Assembly (NCBI GenBank): GCA_019828595.1
Contig: JAHQRK010000027.1
Span: 744,001 to 808,000, forward strand
DNA from: Aphanomyces cochlioides
Taxonomy: Eukaryota > Oomycota > Saprolegniomycetes > Saprolegniales > Verrucalvaceae
Direction of reading: 5' to 3'
DNA length: 64,000 bases
The first letter of the stretch is position 1. Every line of letters starts with the position of its first letter. The notes beneath the pieces were generated by a model that saw only the letters and a program-made list of their open reading frames with translations, ran no database searches and was not told the origin of the DNA. Made by a program: the position numbers and the translations under genes. Positions 9,801 to 19,100 of the stretch are shown piece by piece.

Positions 9801-12800
9801 CACCCAAGGGAGTCAAGGAGGACTCGATTCTTTTCACACGTGCTCTGTACCGCGTCACGGACACAACTGAGCAAGTCCTCAACAACTTGAAGAAGGTTTT
9901 GTCCAAGCAAGAAGCCCTCGCTAAGATCCTCAATGATACCCCTCTCAAACCCAATGCCTTTTTCATTGCCCCTGAATCAACTCAGCAATATGCTATTGCT
10001 CAACTCCAGGCTTTGATCAATGATGCACCTTCCATGGCGATTGTGAACCGCGCGTATCAAGCACTCACTGTGGATAACTTCGACGCGGAACCTCGTTCTG
10101 ATGAAGGTCAACGCCGTCTTCGTTTCTTTGCTAACTCGCTCTTCATGGAAATGCCCCAAGCTCAATCTTTGAAGCGAATGCATTCTCTCTCGATTGCCAC
10201 GCCTTACTACAGTGAAATTGTCTTGTACTCCATCAAGGAATTGACAGAACAAAATGACGACAGTATCAAGCTTCTCTACTATCTACAAACTATCTACCAC
10301 GTCGAATGGGACCATTTCCTTGAACGCTTCAAGGTGAAGGACGAACATGAAGCCTTGGCTAAGGTGCCAGTAGAAGTTCAATTGTGGGCTTCGTACCGTG
10401 GTCAAACACTTGCTCGTACTATTCGTGGCATGATGTACAACGAAGAAGCTATCAAGTTCTTGTACTGGTTGGAATTGGGTAACAACGAGCCCATACCTGA
10501 AAATGGAACGAAGGAGTTGGATGAAATGGTTGCTCTCAAGTTCAATTATGTCGTGACTTGCCAAATCTACGGTAAACAAAAGGAAGAAGGCAAGCAACAA
10601 GCTAGTGATATTGACTATCTGCTCAAGAAGCACCCATCGTTGCGCATTGCGTATGTCGATGGCCCCAAGAAGATGAAGGAAGGCCCACCGAAGTATTTCT
10701 CGTGCTTGGTCCGCTCGAGCAACGACAAGATTGTGGAAGTGTACCGTGTGGAATTGCCAGGTGATCCGATTATTGGTGAAGGCAAGCCTGAAAATCAAAA
10801 TCATGCTGTCATTTTCTCCCGAGGGGAATTGATTCAATGTGTTGATATGAACCAGGATGGTTATCTCGAAGAATGTCTGAAGATGCCCAACTTGTTGGCA
10901 ACTGTCGATCGCCCTGAACACAAGTTGAGTCCCCTCACTATTATTGGTTTCCGTGAATATGTGTTCACTGGTGGTGTCTCCAACTTGGCAAGTTTCATGC
11001 AAATCCAAGAATTGTCCTTCGTGTCGTTGGGTCAACGTATGCTCGCATATAACTATGTCCGTCAGCATTACGGTCACCCCGATATTTTCGACAAATTGTT
11101 TGCGATGGGTACTGGTGGTACTGCCAAGGCCTCTCGTGGTATTAACTTGTCCGAAGATATTTTCGCTGGTTTCAACTCCACTTTGCGTGGAGGTCGTGTG
11201 TCTCATGAAGAATTTATCCAAGTCGGCAAAGGTCGTGATGTCGGTATGCAACAATTGGCTTTGTTCGAAGCTAAGTTGTCGTCGGGTGCTGGTGAATGCG
11301 TGACTTCTCGTGATGTGATGCGTATGGCCAACCGTTTGGATTTGTTCCGCTTGCAATCTTGGTTTTACGGTAACTTGGGCTGGTACTTTACCCAAACGAT
11401 GACAGTCTTTGGCGTGTACTTCTTCATTTACGGCAAGATCTACTTCGCCTTAAGTGGTATGGATGCATTCTATTTACAATTGGGTCGATTGGGTATCAGT
11501 GGCGTCCTCAACACGTCGTGGGCGTTGCAATTTGGTTTCTTGTTGGTTGTACCTGTGATTGGTGTCGTGGGTGTTGAAAAGGGTTTCCGTCACGGTGTCA
11601 CTTATTTGTTGTACAACGTGCTCACGCTTGGTCCTCTCTTCTTTACGTTCCAAATGGGCAACCGTATGCACTACTTTGACCGAACGCTCATCCATGGTGG
11701 TGCTAAGTACCGTGCCACTGGTCGTGGTTTCACCATCAAGCACGAAAAGTTCGCCGAATTGTACCGCTTTTATGCGTTCAGTCATTTCTACCGTGGTGTG
11801 GAATTAATGTTTTTGTTGATCTTGTTTGCTATCTATGGTACATTCAACTGGTGCAACTGCTCGTGGACAATTGATCATGAATTCTACAACGATGTTGAGC
11901 CCTTGCCTTATGAATGGCGTCAACGTTGCTACTCCAACTTCTACCAGCAATGCGTCCTCCCTACCAACCAAAACTATGGTATCATGAGTTACTCCTTGTG
12001 GCTCATTGCTGCCACATGGGTCTGGGCTCCGTTCTTTTTCAACCCCAGTGCTTTCGACTGGGAGAAGCTCATGGCAGATTTTGCTGACTGGCAAAACTGG
12101 CTCAAGACCAAGAACGATTCGACGGAAAGTTGGTACGGTTGGTGGCAAGCCGAATTGGAATTCATGGAGCACTCGTCCTTCTTCGCTCGTTTTGTGACTG
12201 CCTTCCGTAAGACCCGCTTCCTCTTGGTCGCAATCGGCATCTACCTCCAGATGATGTATCGTCTCTTTTACAAGAACTTGAACAAGACTGTTGCAGAGGA
12301 CAATCCTTTGAAGCCATACATCTTGGCTGGCGCTATCTTGGTTGTGCTTATGATCTTGGGTTGCTGCGCTTGGATTGCTGGTCGTGTGGCGAAGAAGATG
12401 TCCTCCAAGCAGCGCCATCTCCGCAAACTCAAGTTTAACTTGAGCGGTATTGCGCTTATCTTGATCCTTGCTTCGCTTTTGTACATTTCGGTCGGCAACT
12501 TAGTCGAAATCTTTGTCATTGCATGCTTGGGCATGTACTGGTTCTTGCAAGTCGCAATTTGCCGTCGCAAGGAAGAACACGTTTTGTACATTCAAGCTGC
12601 TCAATTCTTCGACATTGCTGTGGGTTGGATCGTGTTCGGCCCAATTTTGTTCATCTCGATGTTCATGCCTTTTGTCTCGGCCTTCCAACAACGTGTGATG
12701 TTCAACAGTGCATTCACTGCTGGCTTGGAAGTGTCTAAGCTTTTGGGCAACGACGTTGTGGCTGAATCCAAGGCGCCAACGCCTACTGCTCCTCTCAAGG

Positions 12801-12880
12801 AAGAGCCCAAGCCCAAGGTGAAGGCCACCAAGAAGAAGAAGACTGATGAACCTACTGCTACGCACTATGGAGCCATCTAA
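6899..12880 (+). CDS. 1,3-beta-glucan synthase (FKS/callose synthase type) with N-terminal MIT-like domain
   Basis: Intronless gene for 1993 residues, close to the usual length of FKS/callose synthases. The N terminus (about 5-85, ALEAQKALYDEAMVHVNAG...) is an alpha-helical MIT-like repeat, a domain that in other proteins binds ESCRT-III tails; a role in trafficking is inferred. FKS1 domain 1 begins near residue 219 (LADLVLFFLMWGEAGNFRQ). A membrane helix near 352 is followed by a Cys-rich loop (about 380-560; ELLSGRCTCYLEILDRCF) and a second membrane cluster (about 575-710). The catalytic domain runs from about 1060 to 1700 with WASYRGQTLARTIRGMMYN, GFREYVFTGGVSNLASFMQ, HYGHPDIFDKLF and YRATGRGF (about 1603). 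A C-terminal cluster of helices ends about 1950, then a Lys-rich tail (KATKKKKTDE). Substrate UDP-glucose, plasma membrane. Its divergent paralogue ends at 4997. Confidence 0.96.
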   Translation: MSSVPLSPALEAQKALYDEAMVHVNAGVAAQSANNQAEAEKEFTAAVAVLTKGLALKFPYEDQEASTRLAKKMARYLEMIKGQHGKAPESSVAKYNILDFDNLPERYSPVVKLLTSSPTHGDIFASMQKIFGFQETNVKNQKEHLLLLLTNYKESLETPAPEVYSEKQKKNAKDTPPELPKDADDAAEQAVKKLHARLFDNYNKWCKYLKVQPAFSSEPLADLVLFFLMWGEAGNFRQTPELLCFLFHSLCGTAKPTDTPKEPGAYLATVIRPIYLEVKKDNDKKTPLGQRAPHREIRNYDDFNEYFWTKKCLKFDAYNIKEALGSVDKKGNPKDAPKTFVETRSWFRALWSFRRIFLFNLSLFLATVGYAVNMVLLCPESPIMYGADLGKEVAIFGKQYYNPKVDYGLTNGDNVPDTESGCNLPKLATCLGVSNFVPGQTFGVIPQDFRMLLADVPFQPCIELLSGRCTCYLEILDRCFKQVGTGRAIVDSSSGDFRDFQNVKYDQSKCMPDWRKAAYQVINNAGPGLLNCGTCMYSTMEIPSKLPKLLGQFVDMSRKDMGPLIFGAGAAVFLIFFVGEINNRLFSGMFIGYVGRNLPVPMTAFLRYMCFWLFLFSVKLMFDYNFMVKNLVETSLMIWMSDPLQYLKVSNFMIQASYHNIIYILFLWLPAFIVFMYDAQIFYAMFSVVFGSIRGFNLRIGELRSFRILRQSFKNIPKMFNKKIIENAVEIELHKQKLEDKKNGKKKKAEKSDEDEKKLLEVTSTTYTGSEAPGAPAALGHEASSKRNFSSVSGIGGDEFHRVIPFALAWNRCLKSMREADVISNRELSVLSYLIESKDKTERRLYTPVFLTAGKLDESLEIITDCGVVFDRLKSDKKKDAALEKVETSMRNRLKKDDLRVEALLGSYKFTSRIVRQLLGEAHADLDECFAFIEESVANQKILTALNVANLHALRTASAEMMKAIIDTPKGVKEDSILFTRALYRVTDTTEQVLNNLKKVLSKQEALAKILNDTPLKPNAFFIAPESTQQYAIAQLQALINDAPSMAIVNRAYQALTVDNFDAEPRSDEGQRRLRFFANSLFMEMPQAQSLKRMHSLSIATPYYSEIVLYSIKELTEQNDDSIKLLYYLQTIYHVEWDHFLERFKVKDEHEALAKVPVEVQLWASYRGQTLARTIRGMMYNEEAIKFLYWLELGNNEPIPENGTKELDEMVALKFNYVVTCQIYGKQKEEGKQQASDIDYLLKKHPSLRIAYVDGPKKMKEGPPKYFSCLVRSSNDKIVEVYRVELPGDPIIGEGKPENQNHAVIFSRGELIQCVDMNQDGYLEECLKMPNLLATVDRPEHKLSPLTIIGFREYVFTGGVSNLASFMQIQELSFVSLGQRMLAYNYVRQHYGHPDIFDKLFAMGTGGTAKASRGINLSEDIFAGFNSTLRGGRVSHEEFIQVGKGRDVGMQQLALFEAKLSSGAGECVTSRDVMRMANRLDLFRLQSWFYGNLGWYFTQTMTVFGVYFFIYGKIYFALSGMDAFYLQLGRLGISGVLNTSWALQFGFLLVVPVIGVVGVEKGFRHGVTYLLYNVLTLGPLFFTFQMGNRMHYFDRTLIHGGAKYRATGRGFTIKHEKFAELYRFYAFSHFYRGVELMFLLILFAIYGTFNWCNCSWTIDHEFYNDVEPLPYEWRQRCYSNFYQQCVLPTNQNYGIMSYSLWLIAATWVWAPFFFNPSAFDWEKLMADFADWQNWLKTKNDSTESWYGWWQAELEFMEHSSFFARFVTAFRKTRFLLVAIGIYLQMMYRLFYKNLNKTVAEDNPLKPYILAGAILVVLMILGCCAWIAGRVAKKMSSKQRHLRKLKFNLSGIALILILASLLYISVGNLVEIFVIACLGMYWFLQVAICRRKEEHVLYIQAAQFFDIAVGWIVFGPILFISMFMPFVSAFQQRVMFNSAFTAGLEVSKLLGNDVVAESKAPTPTAPLKEEPKPKVKATKKKKTDEPTATHYGAI

Positions 12881-12989
12881 GCATGGTACACCATTCATGA
12901 TGTATTCAATTGTACATTTTCGATGCGTTTTGTATCTTTCCAACTAACGACGTGATGTGCTAACTAGAGCTTTCATTTGCGGTCGCACA

Positions 12990-14581
12990 TCACTTGGAGG
13001 TTCTTACTTGACGACGCTGACCATTCTGACCGTGAGAGCGGCTGGACGACTGGCTGGATTTCGCCTTTTGGTGGTATGCAGCCATGCGCTCAGTCAGCAC
13101 TCTCGACTCGACTTCGTGGATCACAATACGCTCGGGGTAGTCTTGGCCGATGATGCATCCAGCCTTGCGCTGAACATGGCGAGAGGCTTTCCACGGCTCG
13201 TAGATGAACTGCGTCGGCATGTTCTTCAGAGCGGGGATGTAGCGTCGAACGTACGCTCCATCGTCTGGATTGAACTTTTTGGCATACGTGATCGGATTTT
13301 GCGGCGTGAAGTGGTTTGGCAAGTAGGCGCTGCCACTCTGCCAAAGCCAGCCACCGTTGTTTAAAGCAGTGTCCGAGTCAATGAGGTACTTTTCAAACAA
13401 ATCACGACCGAGACGCCAGTCAATCCAGAGATCGCCACGAGTCAAGAAGCAAGCGACAGCATTGCGAGCGGCGTTGTGGATCCATCCTTCCTGCTTGAGT
13501 TGGATCATGGCTGCATCGATGAACGGATAGCCCGTTCGTTCATCGGTCCATGCTTGAAAGAGCTCTTCAGGCTCTTTTCGCCATTCGATGGGCTTGCACA
13601 TTGGATTCCCATCCATCTCGTAGATGTTTGGGGTCAAATAGCTGGCGGCGTAGTGGAACTCCCGCCAGAGAAGTTGTCCAAGCAAGCTCCGAGGAGGCTC
13701 AGTGTGCTCACGACCTTTGGAGATTATTTTCAAGATATGGCTGCGGACAAGGCGCACTGAGAGACAGCCGCGGGCAATGTATGGCGACAGACCAAGTGCC
13801 TGAGGCTGGCTCAAAGTCCAACGGCGACGTGTCTTGCTTGGAGTACATGCGAATGTTGTCTTCATCAGCCATGACCTTCACCAAGCGTTCCAAGGCGTAG
13901 GTTTCACCTCCGACAAGAGCAGTTGGTTTGAGCTCTTCATCGAATCCAAGCCCTTTGAGCGTCGGGATGCAGGCATCCGAGTCTGGCAGGACCGACGGAA
14001 GCGGCGGCAATACTTCCGGGGACGGTCGAGGATCATCAATGACGATATTGGCAACGCGTTGGCGAAATTCTTCGTAGCGCTGAGGATATCGATTGCCGTA
14101 GGCAAGGCGGACGTCGTGGCTCAGGTAGAGAGTGTGCCCAGAGTACGAAACCAATTGGATCGATCTCGCAGCGAGAGCCGTGGCCACGTTGGCGTCGCGG
14201 ACTGTGCCGTATCGCCCCGTGTCGGTCTGTTGCCGCCATCAGGTCAGTTGTTTCTTCCAAGAGGCTGCTTACCTCACAGAAGATTTTAGAGACGTTCCAC
14301 TTTTGAGCGTAGCGGGGAATGATGTCGAATGGGTCTCCCGTCAAGACTACAAGGCGCGAATTCTTCTCGCGCAAGGACCGATCGAGGTCTTGAAGACATT
14401 CGAGGAAGAACTGGAGGGGACGAGCACCACATCTCGTTGGATTCACGAGGAAGGGATCAATCACGACGAGAGGGATGAGGAACGAGGCGTTCCGGATGGC
14501 CTCAAGGAGCGCGCGGTTGTCGTGCAGACGAAGTCCTTTGCGAAACCACACCATGCTCACGGCGGCGGCATTTGACGGCAT
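12990..14581 (-). CDS. Cryptochrome/photolyase family protein (animal-CRY/(6-4)-photolyase-like), one intron and an apparent frameshift
   Basis: Flavoprotein of the photolyase/cryptochrome family: blue-light sensing or light-driven DNA repair. Exon 1 (14581-14273, 103 codons) starts MPSNAAAVSMVWFRKGLRLH. A 46-bp intron (14227-14272, GTAAGC...CAACAG) restores TDTGRYGTVRDANVATA in exon 2. Near 13794-13795 the frame must skip one base to join EPASGT to GLSPYIARGCLS; no GT-AG intron fits there, so an indel or base-call error is likely. The FAD domain then follows: LLGQLLWREFHYAASYL, DERTGYPFIDAAMIQLKQEG, WIHNAARNAVACFLTRGDLW, NNGGWLWQSG. About 515 residues in all, normal for the family. The two histidines conserved in (6-4) photolyases (HxxxH of WIHHLARH) are both Asn here. 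The C-terminal tail is short and basic (GQNGQRRQVRTSK). It ends 110 bp from the glucan synthase stop, convergently. Confidence 0.85.
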
Positions 14582-16184
14582 CTTGGCTCTCTATGCAGTT
14601 GATCGATTGTACAAGACTGGTTGATCTTCCATGGCGGTCGGAGTTCCAAGCCGAAGCTCATCGAAGATCCTCTCGGTATTTCATGTGAAACCGCCGTTGG
14701 TGGTCAAAGACACGGCGGTCATCCCATAGCGATCTCGGTGATCAAATCACCGGACGCCACAACCGTCGACAAGGTGAATCACAACAACGTTGCGTGGAGG
14801 TAGCAGCAACGAGTACTCTGTGAGAAAGTTACACTTGGCGAGTGATCACAAGCTCAAATCTTGGCCGATTCAGCTCGTCCAGTCGCCGCGATGGCTGCCA
14901 AGAGCGAGCAATTGAAGAGCGTTGAGCATACGCTTCGATTCTTTTTGCACATCGATTGAGGTGGGCGCGCAGGACGAAAAGCTACCAGATTGAGCCAGTA
15001 TGACGAAGCCATTTCAGCACAAAAGGAGAAAACGTACGCGTGCTTTGCTACAGAGGTACAGTCTGTTGGAAATGGGAGCTATTCCACGCGTTTGTGTGGT
15101 CTTTCTGCGTTGATGCACGCGCTAACGGACCCGTCATAGGCTTATCCACTTGTCCCACCCACCACGTCGTCGCCTCCTCTTCCAGACAAGCTCCATGCTT
15201 TCCCTGTCAAATATCGCGTTGGTGTCTATTTCACGCCTTTGTATCCAAGACTTCCTCGCACTTGCAAGTCATCCAAGGCAGCGAAAATTCCCCTCGGGAA
15301 CACTCTTTTGTCCTCGTTTCAAGCCCTTCATGGCCTTTGGAACTCCCCCCTTTCGTTCCATTATGGTGTATCACACATGGCGATTCCACTCGCGTATGCA
15401 GCGTTCTTCCACGTCGCCCCCCTTTGTTCCCCCCTGAAGTTATACGTTTCCCCCTCGATGGGTTCTGAAATTCCCATCTTGGCAATAATGTACTTTTCCA
15501 ACACCTGAGTCTCCAAGCCACGTTGCGCTGTCTCACAAAACACAACTCATCGCTCCCACTCTGTGCGCGACTGAATGCCAATCCCACTGTGTTTTCGTGC
15601 CACGCTGCGGGCTACTGCGCACTCAAACAGTGGCGAGTCCACCTCTTTCTCCCATGGCGTGGAATCAACACTGCGGTGCCTGCTCTCGACGTGCGACAAG
15701 CTGACGACGCCATCTTCTCCCCGCAGTGGAAACAACAAGTCGACGACTGCGCCGCTGGTTTTGAAGCGTATTTAGCTGCGCAACCACTTGAAAAACCACC
15801 AAAGTTCCATGAAGTTACACCCGCCATGGCATCACGGAATCATGCGCGCCGCCGCCGTCCGTCCTGATTTCAACTCTCCGAAAGTCTACAAGAGGACAAA
15901 AACATCTCACCACAATATCCGACCAAATGACGTATACGCTCGTTGTTGGATTCGAATCGCCGCATGGTGCCAAGCCTTGGACAGAGACGCAGCGCTGTCC
16001 AACTCGTTGAGATCTTGCACGAGCGAACACGTCTTGCCATCGTCGAGATCTGCGGCTCAGATTTGCAGTTGGTGAGATGTTTCTGTATCCATGACGTGAG
16101 TAACGCCACGCCATCCAAATGTCTCACCATCTGCGCATGTCATGGGTGGCACGTTGGTCCTGAGCATTCTGCAATTCCATTCTC
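14582..16184. other. Spacer between photolyase-like gene and ABCC transporter, no recognised gene
   Basis: The two flanking genes diverge here. The first 400 bp are GC-balanced and without a convincing frame. From about 15130 to 15530 the plus strand is strikingly C/T-rich (runs such as CCCCCC and CTTTCG). A plus frame ending at 15867 contains the protein-like stretch DAIFSPQWKQQVDDCAAGFE but has no clear start or known relatives; I treat it as unproven. Confidence 0.4.
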
Positions 16185-19100
16185 ATGGCGACGCCCGACG
16201 CAAAGTACGCCGAGCTAGAGTCCCCAAGGACCGACGCGTCGTCGCGCCTGCCGCAGGACGAACCCAACCCGATGGGATCGGCTAATTGGCTCGCGGTCGG
16301 ACTCATGTTTTGGCTCGATCCGCTCATCCGACGTGGCGCTTCGACCACTTTGTCAGAGCAAGATGTGTGGCGACTCGCTCCTGATGACGCATCCGCTGCT
16401 CTGCACAGTCGATTTGCGTCGTTCTGGGCGCTGGAAACCGCGGTGGAGAGTCCACGCTTTGAACGAGCGCTTGTCAAGACTCTCTGGGCTCGAACGGCCT
16501 GGGCGACTGTCTTGTTTGTCGTCTACTCGGCCGTCATGCTCGTCCAGCCGCTGGTCGTCCAGTCCCTCTTGCAGTTTATCCTCGGCAACGAGTCGCCCAT
16601 CTTGGACTTCTCGGGCTATACGCTTGCGGCCTTCTTGACGACGCTCTCGTTTGTCTCGGTCACGCTCGTGGACTTTGCCCAAGCCATCGTTGCTCAATGC
16701 GGCTGCAATGCCAAGACGCTCGCGATGGACGTCGTTTTCTCCAAGGCACTCAAGCTCCCCCGTCGCTCCAACGTGTCTTCCGGCGACGTCGTCACTCTCG
16801 CATCCGTCGATGCGACGCGAGTCTTTGACTTGTACATTTGGGGGCCGTGGGTCGTTGTCGCGCCTTGCACACTCCTTGCCATTTTCATCGTCCTTGGCTT
16901 TAAGCTCGACTGGGTTGCAGGTCTTGTTGGCGGAGTCGTCATGGCTGGCGTCCTGATCTACAGCTTCCGAGCGGCTAAAACGGTCGGGAAACTGCGTCGG
17001 GAGCTTGCTGCAGTCCAAAGTGAGCGTGTCAAGCTGACATATGAGCTCCTCCAAGGCGTCCGCGTCGTCAAATTGTACGCCTGGGAGTCGTTTGTCATCG
17101 CCAAGCTCGATGAAATCCGAGCGACCGAACTGGAACTCCTTCAACGGTTCCAATACAACAGCCGGCTTCCAGCTGCAACACTGCAAGCTTCCGCCGTCGC
17201 CGTCTTTGCGCTTTGTTTGCTCGTCTACGTCGCTCGTGGCCACACGCTGACTCCCGACGTGGCTTTCGGCACGATGGCTTTCCTTGGCGTCGCCCGTCTT
17301 CCTTGCTCGCTCTTTTGCGCTGGTGTGATCAATTGCTCCGAATCGCTCGCGTCCTGTGCTCGTCTTGCGTCATTTCTACGTCAAGATGAAGTCGAGCAGC
17401 AGCCAGCGCTTCCTCCTCCACAGCCTTCCCAGCCAGGAGCGCCGTTGATTCAAATGGACGAGGCCTCGTTTTCATGGGAGGCGGACTCAAGCAAACTAAC
17501 TCTGCGGCATCTATCCTTCGCCGTTGAATCCAACTCGCTCACAATCGTCGTTGGACCTGTCGGCAGCGGTAAATCCTCCTTGATTAGTGCAATCCTCGGT
17601 GAAATCCATCAAGTCCAAGGCACGCGGCACGTCAGCGGCAAAATCGCCTATGCGAGTCAAGACCCATGGATCCAGCATGCGTCGCTCCAAGACAACGTTT
17701 TATTCTACAATCCACTCGATGAAGCGCGGTACGACCAAGTCATCGCTGCGTGTCAGCTCGCTCCTGATGTCGCCATCTTGCCGCAAGGCCACGCCACAGA
17801 AATCGGCGAGCGCGGGATTAACCTCAGTGGTGGCCAAAAAGCGCGTGTGAGCTTAGCCCGAGCTGTCTACCGAGCGCCGCAAGCTGATATCTTCCTCCTC
17901 GATGATCCGCTCAGCGCTTTGGACGTCCACGTCGCCGGCGGTGTCTTCCGCGAGTGTATTCAAACCCTGCTGCGATCCAAAGCCGTTGTGCTCGTCCTCA
18001 ACAGCCACTACCATTTACTCCGTCATGCCGATCGCATTCTCGTCTTGGACGAGGCGGGATCCCTTGTCGGGAATGGCACTTTGGACTCTCTCAAGGAGCA
18101 ATTTCCACATTTGATGAGCTTGAGCATACCTGAGGAAGTCGATGCCAAAGTTGACGAAGCGCCCTCTTCTCCAGAGAACGACAAAGCTGCCCAAACGACA
18201 TCTCCAGCTCCTCCTGTTGCCTCGTTGACGGCAGCAACTGCTCCAAACCCGTCGAGACAAAAGCTTATCGCCAAGGAGGAGCGGCAACAAGGCGGCGTGA
18301 GTGTCTCGACGTATTTAACATTTTTCCAAGCCAGTGGATGGAGCGGCGTCGGAGCTGCCGCGGCCATCGCATTGATCTTTGCTGGTTCGCAAGCGCTGTT
18401 GGTCTCTGCCGACTGGTTCCTCGGCCACTGGTCGCGTTCTGCCTCTGCCAGCAGTGGCGATCGCCTCCATTATGCTTGGATCTACCTTGCTTTAGCTGTT
18501 TGTGCTGTTGTTTCTGTCTTTGGTGCTTGTCTCTTTGTCCTCCATCTCTGCCTTCGTTGCTCGAAATCTCTCCACGCGTCTGCCCTCAATAATGTCCTCC
18601 AAGCGGCCGTCCCAACCTTCTTCGACGTCACGCCCGTCGGTCGCATCTTGAACCGCTTCGCCAGCGACTTGGACCAACTCGACAACTTACTGCCTTGGAT
18701 CGGTTTGATGCAAGCCCAATATGTGTTTCAAATCGCCGCTGTCTTGCTCGTTTGCGGCATCACAGCTCCATTCATCGCCTTGGTCTATCTGCCTCTTGTC
18801 TACGTCTTTTACCACATCCAACGCTTCTTTAATGTCTCGACGGCGCAGCTCAAGCGCTTGGAAAGCACGACAAAGTCGCCCGTCGTCAATCTCATCACTG
18901 AAATCCTCTCAGGCTTGTCGACTATCCGAGCGATGGACATGACGGACACCTTTGTCTTGAGAAGTCGCGCCGCTATGGACCATCACCAGACGTATTTCAC
19001 AGTACATTTCATGGCGTCGCGATGGGTTCAGATGCGCCTCGACTGGTTGTCGGCCGTCATCATTACTGGCGTTTCCTTCCTCGTCGTTGCGTCCAAAGAC

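Noticed and set aside
10283..11395. 370-codon minus-strand frame inside the right glucan synthase
   Set aside because: Antisense shadow of the catalytic domain, same register, no own motifs.
15523..15867. 114-codon plus frame before the first ABCC gene
   Set aside because: Has some protein-like text but no ATG at its start, no known relatives and no splice support; kept only as a remark in the spacer entry.
16353..17243. 296-codon minus-strand frame inside the ABCC gene
   Set aside because: Charged, repetitive composition (RDRDKRERRQEGRKR) typical of the complement of a membrane-protein gene; the sense strand has a full ABC transporter.
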